Positions 9,396 to 18,723 of a stretch of 64,000 nt of DNA are shown in pieces. How positions within the stretch are numbered: position 1 is the stretch's first letter; the number at the start of each line of letters is the position of its first letter. A model generated the notes under the pieces. It saw only the letters and a program-made list of their open reading frames with translations, had not been told where the DNA came from and did not search any database. Origin of the DNA: G965247265 sp965247265 (GTDB lineage: Bacteria; Pseudomonadota; Gammaproteobacteria; UBA4575); NCBI GenBank assembly GCA_965247265.1, contig OZ252002.1, forward strand, positions 2,108,001 to 2,172,000. Direction: 5' to 3'. A program made the translations under genes and the position numbers.

Positions 9396-10703
9396 ATGGC
9401 AGATCGAACCGTCACAGTAATTGACAACTCGACAGGGAAAAAGGTCGACCTACCCCTTTTAGACGGTATTAACGGTCCAAGCGTAATTGATATCAGTAAA
9501 TTATACAGAGAACTTGGTTACTTCACGTTTGATCCAGGCTTTGTATCCACTGCGAGTTGTGATAGCAAAATTACATTTATTGATGGAGATATTGGTCAGC
9601 TTCGTTATCGCGGATATCCCATTGAACAGCTCGCCGAAAAAAGTACGTTCTTAGAAGTATGCTATTTACTACTTTATGGCGAACTCCCAAAAAAGACAGA
9701 ATTTGAGGAATTTGAAGCTAGACTCCGACTGCATACTTTATTAGATGAAAAGATGCGTCGATTTTATTTAGGCTTTCATAATGATGCGCATCCAATGGCC
9801 ATGATGGTTGCTACAGTTGGAGCACTTTCTGCATTCTATAATGATCAAATCGATGTCAATGATCCTGAATCTCGCGAGATTGCAGCAAAACGTCTCATAG
9901 CAAAAGTGCCTACCATGGCTGCATGGGTTTATAAATATACCGTTGGACAACCCTTTATGTTTCCAGATAATAATTTGGACTATGTAACAAATTTCTTGTA
10001 CATGATGTTTGGATTTCCAACTATGGACTACAAACCCAACCCTGTTTTCGTTCGTGCCATGGATGTAGTTCTCATTTTACATGCCGATCATGAGCAAAAT
10101 GCATCGACTTCTACAGTGCGATTAGCGGGCAGCTCTGGTGCGAATCCTTATGCTGCATTATCAGCAGGCATTAGCTGTCTATGGGGGCCAGCTCATGGTG
10201 GTGCAAATGAAGCCGTAATTCATATGCTAGAAGACATTGTTAAATCAGATAAAGACGTTAATTACTACATTGATCGTGCGAAAGATAAAAATTCAGGTTT
10301 CCGATTAATGGGATTTGGGCATCGTGTATATAAAAATTACGATCCTCGCGCAAAAATAATTCGCACCGTGTGTCATGAGTTGTTAGCAGAATTGGGTGAC
10401 AATAATCCAAATCAACCTTTATTTGATACCGCTATGGAGCTAGAACGAATTGCACTGGAAGACAATTATTTTGTAGAACGCAAATTGTATCCAAATGTGG
10501 ATTTTTACTCTGGGATAATTTTGCGAGCCATGGGGTTCCCGCTAAATATGTATACCGTAATATTTGCACTAGCGCGAACTGTGGGTTGGATTTCACATTG
10601 GAAAGAACATATGAATGATCCGATTGCGAGAATTGGACGGCCCCGCCAGCTATATACAGGTTCTGACGAACGAGACTATGTAGATATTGACAAGCGCGGT
10701 TAG
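9396..10703 (+). CDS. gltA: Citrate synthase
   Basis: Condenses acetyl-CoA and oxaloacetate to citrate, the entry step of the TCA cycle. At 435 residues it is the long, hexameric NADH-regulated type found in Gram-negative bacteria. Visible features: N-terminal domain with SKITFIDGDIGQLRYRGYP, the catalytic His regions LILHADHEQNAS and GPAHGGANEAV, FRLMGFGHRVYKNYDPR for oxaloacetate binding, and the catalytic Asp in NVDFYSG. A good ribosome binding site (AGGAG) precedes the ATG. It ends overlapping the convergent metX gene by four bases. Confidence 0.97.
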   Translation: MADRTVTVIDNSTGKKVDLPLLDGINGPSVIDISKLYRELGYFTFDPGFVSTASCDSKITFIDGDIGQLRYRGYPIEQLAEKSTFLEVCYLLLYGELPKKTEFEEFEARLRLHTLLDEKMRRFYLGFHNDAHPMAMMVATVGALSAFYNDQIDVNDPESREIAAKRLIAKVPTMAAWVYKYTVGQPFMFPDNNLDYVTNFLYMMFGFPTMDYKPNPVFVRAMDVVLILHADHEQNASTSTVRLAGSSGANPYAALSAGISCLWGPAHGGANEAVIHMLEDIVKSDKDVNYYIDRAKDKNSGFRLMGFGHRVYKNYDPRAKIIRTVCHELLAELGDNNPNQPLFDTAMELERIALEDNYFVERKLYPNVDFYSGIILRAMGFPLNMYTVIFALARTVGWISHWKEHMNDPIARIGRPRQLYTGSDERDYVDIDKRG

Positions 10704-11857
10704 TTTATTTGCGAAAAATACTTTCGCATGACTGGAGCAAAATGCTCCTCATCAATCAAGAATGAGTCATGGCCATTAATTGAAGATAGGCGTGCAAATT
10801 CTACATCACGCCCTGCGTTGTCAATTCCGGTATAGATTTCTTCTTGCTGTTCAATTGGAAATAAAATATCTGTCTCAACACCAATCACTAATGATCTCTT
10901 AGCATGAATTTTAGCAAGCCCCGCATTTACAGAACCACCATGCTCTGCTACATCAAATAGATCCATTGCTCGAGACAAATACAAATAACTATTTGCATCA
11001 AAGGTATCGACAAATTTATGTGCGTTATAGTCAAGATAAGATTCAACTTCAAACTCAATACCAAATTTATCATCAGTACGTCGTGACGCATCAACGCGGG
11101 CACGGCTAAAACGTCGATTCCATTCTTCACCTGCACGGTACGACACTAAGCCCAATTTACGCGCTAACACCATCCCCTGTTTTGGTTCTTCATCTGGCTC
11201 GTAGCAACCTTTTTTCCATTCAGGATCACAACGAACAATTTCGCGTTGTAGAGAACGCATTGCAATAGCAAGCGGTAAAGAGCGACACGCTGAAGAAATA
11301 GTAACGAGATGGTCTACTTCATCGGGATACTGTAATGCATACGCTAAGGATGACATGCCACCCATAGACGCACCTACTACAGCACGCAAATAATCCACAC
11401 CAAGCTCTTGCATTGCATGGTGACCCGCTTTGGCAATGTCCTCAATCGTCAGCTCAGGATATTCTGAGCAATATTGTTTGCCCGTATTAGGATTAATTGA
11501 AGTCGGACTTGTTGATCCAAAGCAACTGCCCAGTGAATTTACACAAACAACATAGAAACGATTGGTATCAATGGGTTTATCAGGACCGATCATGTATTCC
11601 CACCAACCAGGCGAAGAATCTTCAGCAGATGAGCAAGCATGTGCAGATGGAGAGAGCCCAGTAAATACTAATACAGCATTATCATGTGTCTCTGATAACT
11701 TTCCCCAAGATTCATACGCAACAATTACCTTAGGTAATGAACCGCCACGACGCATGATAAAATCTGATGTTCCATAATCTCCATGCAACTCAATAAATCG
11801 CGTTGCAGTTGTTACACGATTTGGAATCGGATGAATATCTTTTGCAGCTGTGCTCAC
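10700..11857 (-). CDS. metX: Homoserine O-acyltransferase MetX
   Basis: Alpha/beta-hydrolase that acylates homoserine, the first committed step of methionine synthesis. The nucleophile elbow GASMGGMSSL carries the catalytic Ser; the acid and base are in GVETDILFP and NGHDSFL. GLSPSAHACS and WWEYMIGP are typical of the family. Whether the donor is acetyl-CoA or succinyl-CoA cannot be settled by eye; many gammaproteobacterial MetX proteins are succinyltransferases. I prefer the GTG at 11857 (VSTAAKDIH), preceded by GAAGAGAA, over the ATG at 11911, because the extra 18 residues do not resemble family sequence. It ends convergent with gltA, overlapping by four bases. Confidence 0.92.
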   Translation of the reverse strand: MSTAAKDIHPIPNRVTTATRFIELHGDYGTSDFIMRRGGSLPKVIVAYESWGKLSETHDNAVLVFTGLSPSAHACSSAEDSSPGWWEYMIGPDKPIDTNRFYVVCVNSLGSCFGSTSPTSINPNTGKQYCSEYPELTIEDIAKAGHHAMQELGVDYLRAVVGASMGGMSSLAYALQYPDEVDHLVTISSACRSLPLAIAMRSLQREIVRCDPEWKKGCYEPDEEPKQGMVLARKLGLVSYRAGEEWNRRFSRARVDASRRTDDKFGIEFEVESYLDYNAHKFVDTFDANSYLYLSRAMDLFDVAEHGGSVNAGLAKIHAKRSLVIGVETDILFPIEQQEEIYTGIDNAGRDVEFARLSSINGHDSFLIDEEHFAPVMRKYFSQIN

Positions 11858-11975
11858 AATAATTCTCTTCGTAGTCAAATATGTATTAATGTGTCTAATA
11901 CAGTAGGCCAAATGTACCGCTTCCTATGAACCGATAAAATACTACAACAAGGATATTACTATTAAATTTACCGCG

Positions 11976-12473
11976 TTAGACATGATTTCGTGGTCGTAGC
12001 GTCTGAATTATTGACAAACCGAATAGAGCAATAAATAGAATTAGCGTCTGTTCAGGAATCGTTATGCCTGCAAAAGTCCAACTCACATCGGCGCACGCTC
12101 CTGCGCCTGTAAGTATGCTTTTTATCACATCAAATATTGGCAAAGTGTCAAGCATGTAATAGAGGTCAGGTCCACACTCCGGAACCTGATCTTTAGGCAA
12201 ATTTTGCAACCAAATGTGTCTAGCCGCAAGTGAGAGACCTATTAAACTCAAAATGCCACATATACCTGCATATATTTTTGCAAAATATGATTTTGAGTTA
12301 TGAAGTAATGCTAATAAAAATATTCCACCCAACGCTAATAAAACTACACGATCAAGTATGCACAGTGGACACGGGTCTAAATACAATGTTTTTTCAAGGT
12401 ATAATATTGCAAATAGTAAAGATGCAATACAAATCAAGAGGCCGTATAAATTTAACAAACGATAGCTATACAT
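11976..12473 (-). CDS. dsbB: Disulfide bond formation protein DsbB
   Basis: Inner-membrane quinone reductase that reoxidises DsbA. The 165-residue protein has four membrane helices, the first periplasmic CxxC as DPCPLCILDR (residues about 33-42), and the second cysteine pair in the periplasmic loop (CGPDLYYM and GACADVSWTF), exactly the DsbB layout. It stands alone between metX and a small lipoprotein gene, all leftward. Confidence 0.94.
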   Translation of the reverse strand: MYSYRLLNLYGLLICIASLLFAILYLEKTLYLDPCPLCILDRVVLLALGGIFLLALLHNSKSYFAKIYAGICGILSLIGLSLAARHIWLQNLPKDQVPECGPDLYYMLDTLPIFDVIKSILTGAGACADVSWTFAGITIPEQTLILFIALFGLSIIQTLRPRNHV

Positions 12474-12529
12474 TTTGATAAAGTTAATATTAAAGATTTA
12501 TATAAACGAATAATATTTCGGATTCATGG

Positions 12530-12991
12530 CTAATGATTTACCAATTCGATATAGCTTTTCGGCGGATCTTGCAGCTGGAACGTCATTTCGGTTTTAATTT
12601 CCTCAATTGTAACATCATCACCCCGTTCAATTTGATTGTACTCAAACCGATCTTTTTTTACTGAATAAACTTTATAGACAATTTTCAAGTCTTCTTCATA
12701 TATTTCGTAATACTTACCATTTTCAAAATCCCAACTCCCCGTTTGTGTTGTATGTTCAAATTCTTTATTTCCATCATGAACAAGCAGGTAACTGACTTCA
12801 AAAGACCCGTCTTGACTACGCACCATTTTCCAAGACTCATCCCATCCTTGATCATCGCCCTCCCCGTATTTACCTGCACCACGCCAAACTCCGATCAGCG
12901 CAGATTTTGCCTTACTATCATTATCTTTTAATTCAGGATTATTAGAACAAGAAACAAAAATTAAAAATGATATAACTAAAATATATTTCAT
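12530..12991 (-). CDS. Small predicted lipoprotein, function unknown
   Basis: 153-residue protein with an N-terminal lipoprotein signal ending FLIFVSCSN (lipobox-like VSC, Cys at about 15). The rest is beta-rich and acidic/tryptophan-containing (GVWRGAGKYGEGDDQG, SWKMVRSQDGSFEVSY) and resembles small lipocalin/DUF-type beta-barrel folds, but I recognise no family. Its ATG overlaps the stop of the uracil-DNA glycosylase gene by four bases, so it is translationally coupled to it. Function is unassigned. Confidence 0.7.
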   Translation of the reverse strand: MKYILVISFLIFVSCSNNPELKDNDSKAKSALIGVWRGAGKYGEGDDQGWDESWKMVRSQDGSFEVSYLLVHDGNKEFEHTTQTGSWDFENGKYYEIYEEDLKIVYKVYSVKKDRFEYNQIERGDDVTIEEIKTEMTFQLQDPPKSYIELVNH

Positions 12992-13542
12992 GTATGAAAC
13001 TGAAGATCTTTTGAGTTATTATTCAAATTCTTTAACACTTTAAACCAATGTACTATATCATCTAATGAATACGCTGCATTAGCAGGACTGGTGTTTGGGG
13101 ACACAAAAATTATCGAATTTTTTAGCTTAATGTTCTGCTTTCCCCAGTCTAAATTTAATGAATAATGTTCTGCATATTTTAAATAGTTTTTTGCTGCAAC
13201 CTTGCCATGAAACCAGCAGATTTTTGGTGCATATTTTTCAATTTTAATTTTCAATAAAGGCGCCCATTTTATATAGTCTGCGCTACACAAGTCTTTCCCC
13301 ATTGAAGAGTGTCTTTTAACCACATCAGTAAAACCTATCTTGTACTCGTTGAATATTTTCTTATGTGCTTCTGCTGAGGGTGTCACTTTTTCAGCGATTA
13401 GCTCGCTTTTATCAAGAGCACTCCAAAACCGATTACGCGGATTGGCAAAGTAATACCCCTTCTCAACAGATATTGTTGAGGGGTTGAGCCCAATTGACAG
13501 TATCTCCAGACCATAATCGATATAATCAGGAAGTGTATTCAT
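12988..13542 (-). CDS. mug: G/U mismatch-specific DNA glycosylase (Mug/TDG family)
   Basis: Removes uracil or thymine mispaired with guanine in DNA. The 184-residue protein has the Mug/TDG signature LSIGLNPST (the Asn equivalent to the catalytic residue of GINPG), followed by NPRNRFWSALDKS, TDVVKRHSS and the C-terminal intercalation-loop region FVSPNTSPANA. It sits in a leftward cluster: a 77-aa membrane protein, a TPR protein, mug, then the lipoprotein. The genes are closely spaced or overlapping, suggesting one operon. Confidence 0.88.
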   Translation of the reverse strand: MNTLPDYIDYGLEILSIGLNPSTISVEKGYYFANPRNRFWSALDKSELIAEKVTPSAEAHKKIFNEYKIGFTDVVKRHSSMGKDLCSADYIKWAPLLKIKIEKYAPKICWFHGKVAAKNYLKYAEHYSLNLDWGKQNIKLKNSIIFVSPNTSPANAAYSLDDIVHWFKVLKNLNNNSKDLQFHT

Positions 13543-13555
13543 ATGTGTTGGGCTA

Positions 13556-14128
13556 TTACATTTTATACGGCTGTTGCGCTTGATCCATTTCAGGCATCGT
13601 CAACATTCTTTGATCTTTCGGTTTATTCAATTCAATTTGTAAATACTGCACTCGATCTAAAATTGTAGGTGGTTTTTCAGCTTGGTTTCTAAGAAACCTT
13701 GTGATCCAACTCGGACCATTTGCCAACTTTGGATTAAGCTGAATCGCTGTTTGATAGTCTTTGATGGCTGCATCATAATTTTTATTGCGATCATGCAAAA
13801 TACCACGATTTGCATAGCTACCTGCAAACGTCGGCTCAAGCTCAATTATTTCATTATATAATTTAAGTGACTCGTCATATTGATCGAGCTGCATTAATGA
13901 TCTAGCAACTCCTCTTTTAGCATGAATATGTGATGAAATTTCTAATACAGCTTTACGGTAGCTTAAAAGTGCTTGCTCATATAAGCCATCTTCAAAATAT
14001 TTATTCGCTGCGTAATACGCATTATCTCTTGCTGCGTTCTCGCGTATGGCACCATCGTATATCGACCACGTAATCCATGCTATAGATAACAACAAGGCAA
14101 AACGCATTAATATTTTGTAAGATTCCAT
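13556..14128 (-). CDS. Membrane-anchored TPR protein
   Basis: 190-residue protein with one N-terminal membrane segment (LMRFALLLSIAWITWSIY) and about three tetratricopeptide repeats: YYAANKYFEDGLYEQALLSY, ARSLMQLDQYDESLKLYN and ANRGILHDRNKNYDAAIKDY. Such proteins scaffold protein interactions at the periplasmic face of the membrane. Its start overlaps the end of the upstream 77-aa gene by one base; mug follows after 13 bases. Partner unknown. Confidence 0.82.
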   Translation of the reverse strand: MESYKILMRFALLLSIAWITWSIYDGAIRENAARDNAYYAANKYFEDGLYEQALLSYRKAVLEISSHIHAKRGVARSLMQLDQYDESLKLYNEIIELEPTFAGSYANRGILHDRNKNYDAAIKDYQTAIQLNPKLANGPSWITRFLRNQAEKPPTILDRVQYLQIELNKPKDQRMLTMPEMDQAQQPYKM

Positions 14129-14361
14129 CAGGGTCGTACACCTATACTTATGCAGAATAGATATGAAAATACTAAAACGACGATTGCAGCAATAACTCTT
14201 GCTCGTTTTAGTTGATGCTGTAAATTAGAAGATGTGAGCGTAGCGTTAGTTTTATGTTCTATTCGCCTAACGCTAAATATCCAAATTAATTTAGTGACCG
14301 GAAAAAACAGCAACATTGCTAATATTAAAAATGAAACTAGAAAATACACATTCATTGCCAA
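14128..14361 (-). CDS. Small two-helix membrane protein
   Basis: 77-residue protein with two hydrophobic segments (residues about 5-28 and 55-74) separated by a basic loop rich in Arg, Lys and Asn. No family recognised. It is the first gene of the tight leftward cluster with the TPR protein and mug and is coupled by a one-base overlap. Confidence 0.65.
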   Translation of the reverse strand: MAMNVYFLVSFLILAMLLFFPVTKLIWIFSVRRIEHKTNATLTSSNLQHQLKRARVIAAIVVLVFSYLFCISIGVRP

Positions 14362-14405
14362 CTAAGTAAATTTCACACTTATTCAATCTAAAGATGACAA
14401 ACTTA

Positions 14406-16361
14406 TTACATTATTTCACTAGCCGTGGGCTGCTTAATATCTCCAATATCTTCGTGCAATACAGAAACTTCTTTTTCAGGCACTTTAGACAATTCCATTT
14501 TATAGGCCAAGAACCACATCATAAATACACCTAGCGCCCACCACATGAGTTGCCACGCCCAAATAGAGGGCATTCCAAATATCCAAGTATTGGTATCATT
14601 TGGATTGCCAAAAATGGTATTACCAATCACAGCGCCAGGACCAATTCCAAAAAAGAACCAAACAAGTGTAATAAGCCATGCAATGGGGATTAAACCGCGT
14701 TTACGATCAGGCAATGAAGCATGCTCTCGTAAAAACGTATGAAATTTTAATTTGTGCGACATTTCGTTAGCGGTTTGTGTGAACATTGAAACAATAATTG
14801 CTAAACCAAAATTAAAAAAGATTCCCCATCCCGCAGAATGAATAGTCATTGGCCATCTGCCCCATGGCATGAATTGTGAACCAATACTTTCGGTTAGTGT
14901 TACAGCAATAAGCCCTGCAATAAGTCCTATTACAATGCCTTGGCGCGTCAGCCACGGCCACCAACATACTGCGATTAAGGCAGGCCACATTTGAAAGCCA
15001 TAGGCCACTGCAAGACCACCTAGCAGAACCAATGCATCCTTGCTTGTTGTTGCTACCACTAAAGCAGCAATGACAATCACTGCAACAAAAATGCGACCCC
15101 AGAGTTTTTGCTGAGAATGTGAAGCATCAGGAATGATATAGCGCTTCAATACGTCACGTGTAATCATGCCTCCTGCCGTCGACATATATGCCGCACCTGT
15201 CGATTGCATGGCAGCTAGTGCACACACTGCAAGTAAGCCCACAAACCAAGGTGCTGTGTCTCCAAGCAAATGAATCAATTGCGGCACCAGCATCCCTTGT
15301 TTACCTGCAGATTCCATCAAGTCTTTACCTTGCAATCCCGCTGCCATTACATTGTTAACGAATTCGGGATGTGCTTCGAGAAATTTCAAATCACCGCCCA
15401 AAAAGTGCCCGCCTAATCCTTGAAAGGCTGTAAACACCATAAGTATGAATCCAATTCCAAATGACGAAGCCCAAACTTGTTGTGGAGCAAAAGGCTTAGG
15501 ATCATTATTAGAAAACGCCCACATAGAAAATGCAGGTGCCGATTGAATACCCATCAGTGCAAACATGTACGTCAAGATCATAATCCCTGTCCATGCACCA
15601 CCTGTTGCGGATGGACCATTACTGACGAATTGAATCACACCGGGTATCGCCACATAGTGGCTAAAATCATCAGGCGTGCGCTTATCATCCATTGCTGCTA
15701 ATGCACCAATAGCCTCATTAAGTCGCTCAAATCCCCCAACAAAATTTACAGCGATGATGCCAATCGCAATTATTCCAAAGGCAAGTAAAATTGCTTGCAA
15801 AGTATCGACATAAGCCACTGCACGTAATCCACCCGATGCTACATAAATGAGCACGACTGCAGAAAGCAGCCACATTCCGATGTTTACATCAAGTAAGCCA
15901 TCAGTAAGCACATTAAATAAGAATCCTGATGCACGCAACTGCACGCCTAGATATGGAATTGAAAATACCAAAGCAACAAGCACAACCAGTAGGCGTATGG
16001 CATCAGATTTAAAATAGGTAGAAAGCATTTCACCCGGTGTTACAAATCCAAAATGCTTACCCAATATCCACTGGCGCTTTAAAAATATGATTCCGGTAAA
16101 GGGTATCGTGATTGCATAAAAAGAGGCATAAGCATATTGAAAACCATCTCGAAACAACAAGCCCGGATGACCCATAAAAGTCCAACCCGAAAAGGATGTC
16201 GCTGTCGCAGCTAATACAAACACCCAGATTGAAATTTTGCGGCCGGCAATAAAATAGTCACTGGCCGTTTTAGCAGACATTGCACCTTTCACACCCCAAA
16301 AAATGCAATAGGCCCAATACAGTATTACAAAGACAAAGAGCCAAACGATCTTAGCATCCAT
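14406..16361 (-). CDS. Sodium:solute symporter (SSS family)
   Basis: 651-residue Na+-coupled transporter with about 13-14 membrane helices. SSS hallmarks seen: DYFIAGRKISIWVFVLAATAT near the N-terminus, SGWTFMGHPGLLF, YVASGGLRAVAYVDTLQA (sodium-binding region), AALAAMQSTGAAYMSTAGG and the cytoplasmic C-terminus. It resembles PutP-like members, but the substrate cannot be deduced. No sensor kinase domain is attached. It stands alone, leftward, with a divergent metallo-hydrolase gene 120 bases away. Confidence 0.9.
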   Translation of the reverse strand: MDAKIVWLFVFVILYWAYCIFWGVKGAMSAKTASDYFIAGRKISIWVFVLAATATSFSGWTFMGHPGLLFRDGFQYAYASFYAITIPFTGIIFLKRQWILGKHFGFVTPGEMLSTYFKSDAIRLLVVLVALVFSIPYLGVQLRASGFLFNVLTDGLLDVNIGMWLLSAVVLIYVASGGLRAVAYVDTLQAILLAFGIIAIGIIAVNFVGGFERLNEAIGALAAMDDKRTPDDFSHYVAIPGVIQFVSNGPSATGGAWTGIMILTYMFALMGIQSAPAFSMWAFSNNDPKPFAPQQVWASSFGIGFILMVFTAFQGLGGHFLGGDLKFLEAHPEFVNNVMAAGLQGKDLMESAGKQGMLVPQLIHLLGDTAPWFVGLLAVCALAAMQSTGAAYMSTAGGMITRDVLKRYIIPDASHSQQKLWGRIFVAVIVIAALVVATTSKDALVLLGGLAVAYGFQMWPALIAVCWWPWLTRQGIVIGLIAGLIAVTLTESIGSQFMPWGRWPMTIHSAGWGIFFNFGLAIIVSMFTQTANEMSHKLKFHTFLREHASLPDRKRGLIPIAWLITLVWFFFGIGPGAVIGNTIFGNPNDTNTWIFGMPSIWAWQLMWWALGVFMMWFLAYKMELSKVPEKEVSVLHEDIGDIKQPTASEIM

Positions 16362-16482
16362 CGAGACTCCTCCATCGATTCCGTTTTTTTAATTATTGCT
16401 ATAAGGTTAAGCTTTGACTAACCTAGTATCTAGGAAGATTGTCCCATATATAGAATAATCTTAGTTAAACTTTTACTATAAA

Positions 16483-17202
16483 ATGTCTGGTAATTTAGAA
16501 AAATTCACTATTAAACCCATGGAGCTTGGGCCCATGGAAAACTTTGTCTATTTGCTGATAGATGAAGATACGAAATCAGCAGCTGTGGTAGATCCAGCCT
16601 GGGATGTGCCTGCAATTATTAATCGAGCTCAACAACTCAACGTAACAATTACAGACATATTACTTACACATAGTCATCATGACCATATTAACGGACTAGA
16701 GGAATTACTGAGCCACTATGATGCAAATGTGCATTTGCTAAAAAGTGAAGCGACCTTCTGGGGCGCAGAATTAATAAAACCAAGTCTTCATCATGGCGGC
16801 GATTGTGTAAATTTTGGCAACACCGAAATAGAAGTGTTACATACACCTGGACATACGCCAGGCTCTGCATGTTATCGCGTCGGCAATGACTTAATAACCG
16901 GTGATACTTTATTTGTATTTGGCTGTGGCCGATGTGATTTGCATGGTGGTGATCCAGAATTAATGCACACAACATTAAAGCGTTTTCGTGATGAACTACC
17001 TGAATCCATTATCATTCATCCAGGTCATCACTATGCAATTAAAAAAACATCCACCCTTGGTGAAGAAATTGAAGGTAATCCGTTTATGCACTTTACTGAA
17101 GTAGATCAATTTGTACGTTACCGAATGAAAATTCATGATCAAGTTAGAAACTCTCCTTACGCACCGGTGAAAATAGAAGAGCTTGACTCTCAAGACATTT
17201 AA
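16483..17202 (+). CDS. Metallo-beta-lactamase-fold hydrolase, glyoxalase II-like
   Basis: 239-residue binuclear metal hydrolase. Metal-binding motifs are complete: THSHHDHINGL (HxHxDH), HTPGHTPGS (third His), ITGDTLFVFGCGR (bridging Asp) and IHPGHHYA (last His). Sequence and length fit hydroxyacylglutathione-hydrolase-like or related thioester hydrolases; the typical C-terminal glutathione-binding domain of true GloB is short here, so the exact substrate is open. Confidence 0.88.
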   Translation: MSGNLEKFTIKPMELGPMENFVYLLIDEDTKSAAVVDPAWDVPAIINRAQQLNVTITDILLTHSHHDHINGLEELLSHYDANVHLLKSEATFWGAELIKPSLHHGGDCVNFGNTEIEVLHTPGHTPGSACYRVGNDLITGDTLFVFGCGRCDLHGGDPELMHTTLKRFRDELPESIIIHPGHHYAIKKTSTLGEEIEGNPFMHFTEVDQFVRYRMKIHDQVRNSPYAPVKIEELDSQDI

Positions 17203-17274
17203 ATCATCTCAACTTTAGAACAACACTACGCAAATTAGAATTTGTATACGGCCTTCCCCATCGTCATATACCTC

Positions 17275-17649
17275 TTACCTGGATGCAGCTTTTTTACTTA
17301 GCGCTATTAAAATGTCACTTATTTCACTTGCTGAACCTAAGTAAGGAGCTACTTTAATTTCAGTTTGCGGATGCATTAACTGCGCCTTCTCTAGTTCAGC
17401 GGGAATATCAGCTACAACGTGTCTACCTGCCGATAGAAAATACGGTAATACCGTTACACATGATGCCCCTTGCTGCACACATGCAGAAACTCCATCTGGT
17501 ATTGACGGATCAGCAAGCTCTAAAAACGCACATTGCACGATGCGACATTCATTTTGAGGACTTGACGCCAAAACCTGGGTCAGCGCAAGTACCTCTTCAT
17601 TCGATGCCTGTCTGCTGCTCCCATGAGCGATTAATAACAATGCTTGCAT
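17275..17649 (-). CDS. Short CbiX/SirB-type sirohydrochlorin chelatase
   Basis: 124-residue single-domain class II chelatase of the CbiX(S)/SirB kind, which inserts Co2+ or Fe2+ into sirohydrochlorin on the way to cobalamin or siroheme. Seen: LLIAHGSSRQASNEEV with the metal-binding His at residue 8, CAFLELADPSIPDG, and VLPYFLSAGRHVVADIP with the second conserved His. The half-size form is normal for small CbiX proteins. The metal cannot be decided from sequence. Confidence 0.85.
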   Translation of the reverse strand: MQALLLIAHGSSRQASNEEVLALTQVLASSPQNECRIVQCAFLELADPSIPDGVSACVQQGASCVTVLPYFLSAGRHVVADIPAELEKAQLMHPQTEIKVAPYLGSASEISDILIALSKKAASR

Positions 17650-17720
17650 AGTTGGATGCTAGCACAGCAGTTTCCAGTGCCCTATTAGCCAATGAGTAAT
17701 TTTAAATTAATTATTTGGGC

Positions 17721-17756
17721 AAAAAAAACCCACGTCTTGATTGGGGTGATGTGGGT
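17721..17756 (-). terminator. Rho-independent terminator (leftward)
   Basis: Read leftward: a GC-rich stem (arms ACCCACATC and GACGTGGGT with one mismatch) followed by eight T residues. It lies about 160 bases past the PilZ gene and would end that transcript. Confidence 0.7.
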
Positions 17757-17919
17757 CAGTTTCAGAAGGAGAGAAACTACAGTGGTTATTATAGAACTTC
17801 GAGAAATTTGAGCTTTACAGCTTATCTGGTAAAATAGGCCGCTTAGTACAAGAGATTCAAAAAAGGGAACATCTCAGCCAAAAGACCACATTTTCAGTAG
17901 TTTATTAGGCTAAGTCGGC

Positions 17920-18252
17920 TTATTTTGCAGGTTTTAAGTCTGTTTTTTTATAGGTAACAAATGCCGCACCGATTTGATCAGTTCTAACCACAATCCCTTT
18001 CATTCTGGCCATGCGTTTCACCGAGCCAAATTGACTCACTAATATGATTTCTACCTTACAGCCTTTTCCTAAATTATGATTTAGAAGCTCAACATATAGG
18101 CCTCCATCACTAATATTTCCTTTATTGCCTCGTAAAGCTGGATGACCTGAACGCTTGATGTAAACTTCGCCCTCAAGATTCTGTCTATCATTTCTGGGAT
18201 AAAATGATTCGCGAAGCTTAGACTTTTTAGGTTTTCTGAATATACCAAACAT
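17920..18252 (-). CDS. PilZ domain protein
   Basis: Single-domain PilZ-like protein of about 110 residues, a candidate cyclic-di-GMP receptor. It has a basic N-terminus, the RxxxR-like segment ESFYPRNDRQNLEG, and the D/NxSxxG-like motif GNISDGGLYVELL. Start set at the ATG at 18252 (MFGIF), because the four codons before it begin with GTG and lack a ribosome binding site. The only other c-di-GMP gene in the window (30.0-32.9 kb) is a pseudogene. Confidence 0.75.
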   Translation of the reverse strand: MFGIFRKPKKSKLRESFYPRNDRQNLEGEVYIKRSGHPALRGNKGNISDGGLYVELLNHNLGKGCKVEIILVSQFGSVKRMARMKGIVVRTDQIGAAFVTYKKTDLKPAK

Positions 18253-18414
18253 AATGATTAACACTGAAGGTTCGACATGCCTTCATGAATTGTTCCAACT
18301 CATTTCTCCAATTAAATGAGTAAGTTAAATCCTAACCATAATGAACTCTAGGTAGCACTGATAGCTCACAACGGATAATGAGCAGGTATTTTCAGCTAAA
18401 TGGGAGTCCAGTAT

Positions 18415-18723
18415 TTATTTTCGCTGCATGGCGCTGTCACGAAATTCTCGCCAATTTGGCCCAAGTGCTGATTGTTTTTCAGGGTCATCCTTGTATTTTC
18501 TATGCATGTGCCGATAGATGAAATATGGAATATTTAATGTAAACGCTGCCAATATCATAAACATGGCACCAATTAGTACTGCGGCATTGCCTTTAACTTC
18601 TATACCATGCCACCAGAACACAATGGCAGCGACACATACAATTGCAATCGTTATATAGGTTAATTTTCGACTCAGCTGGTGAAATTCCTCTTGTAAGAAT
18701 TTTGTTAACTTACTTTTATTCAT
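18415..18723 (-). CDS. Two-helix membrane protein of unknown function
   Basis: 102-residue protein: basic N-terminal helix, two membrane segments (residues about 22-39 and 46-68), then a polar tail with HMHRKYKDDPEKQS. Overlaps the end of the rhomboid gene by four bases (ATGA), so it is translationally coupled to it. No family recognised; it may be an accessory factor of the rhombosortase. Confidence 0.65.
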   Translation of the reverse strand: MNKSKLTKFLQEEFHQLSRKLTYITIAIVCVAAIVFWWHGIEVKGNAAVLIGAMFMILAAFTLNIPYFIYRHMHRKYKDDPEKQSALGPNWREFRDSAMQRK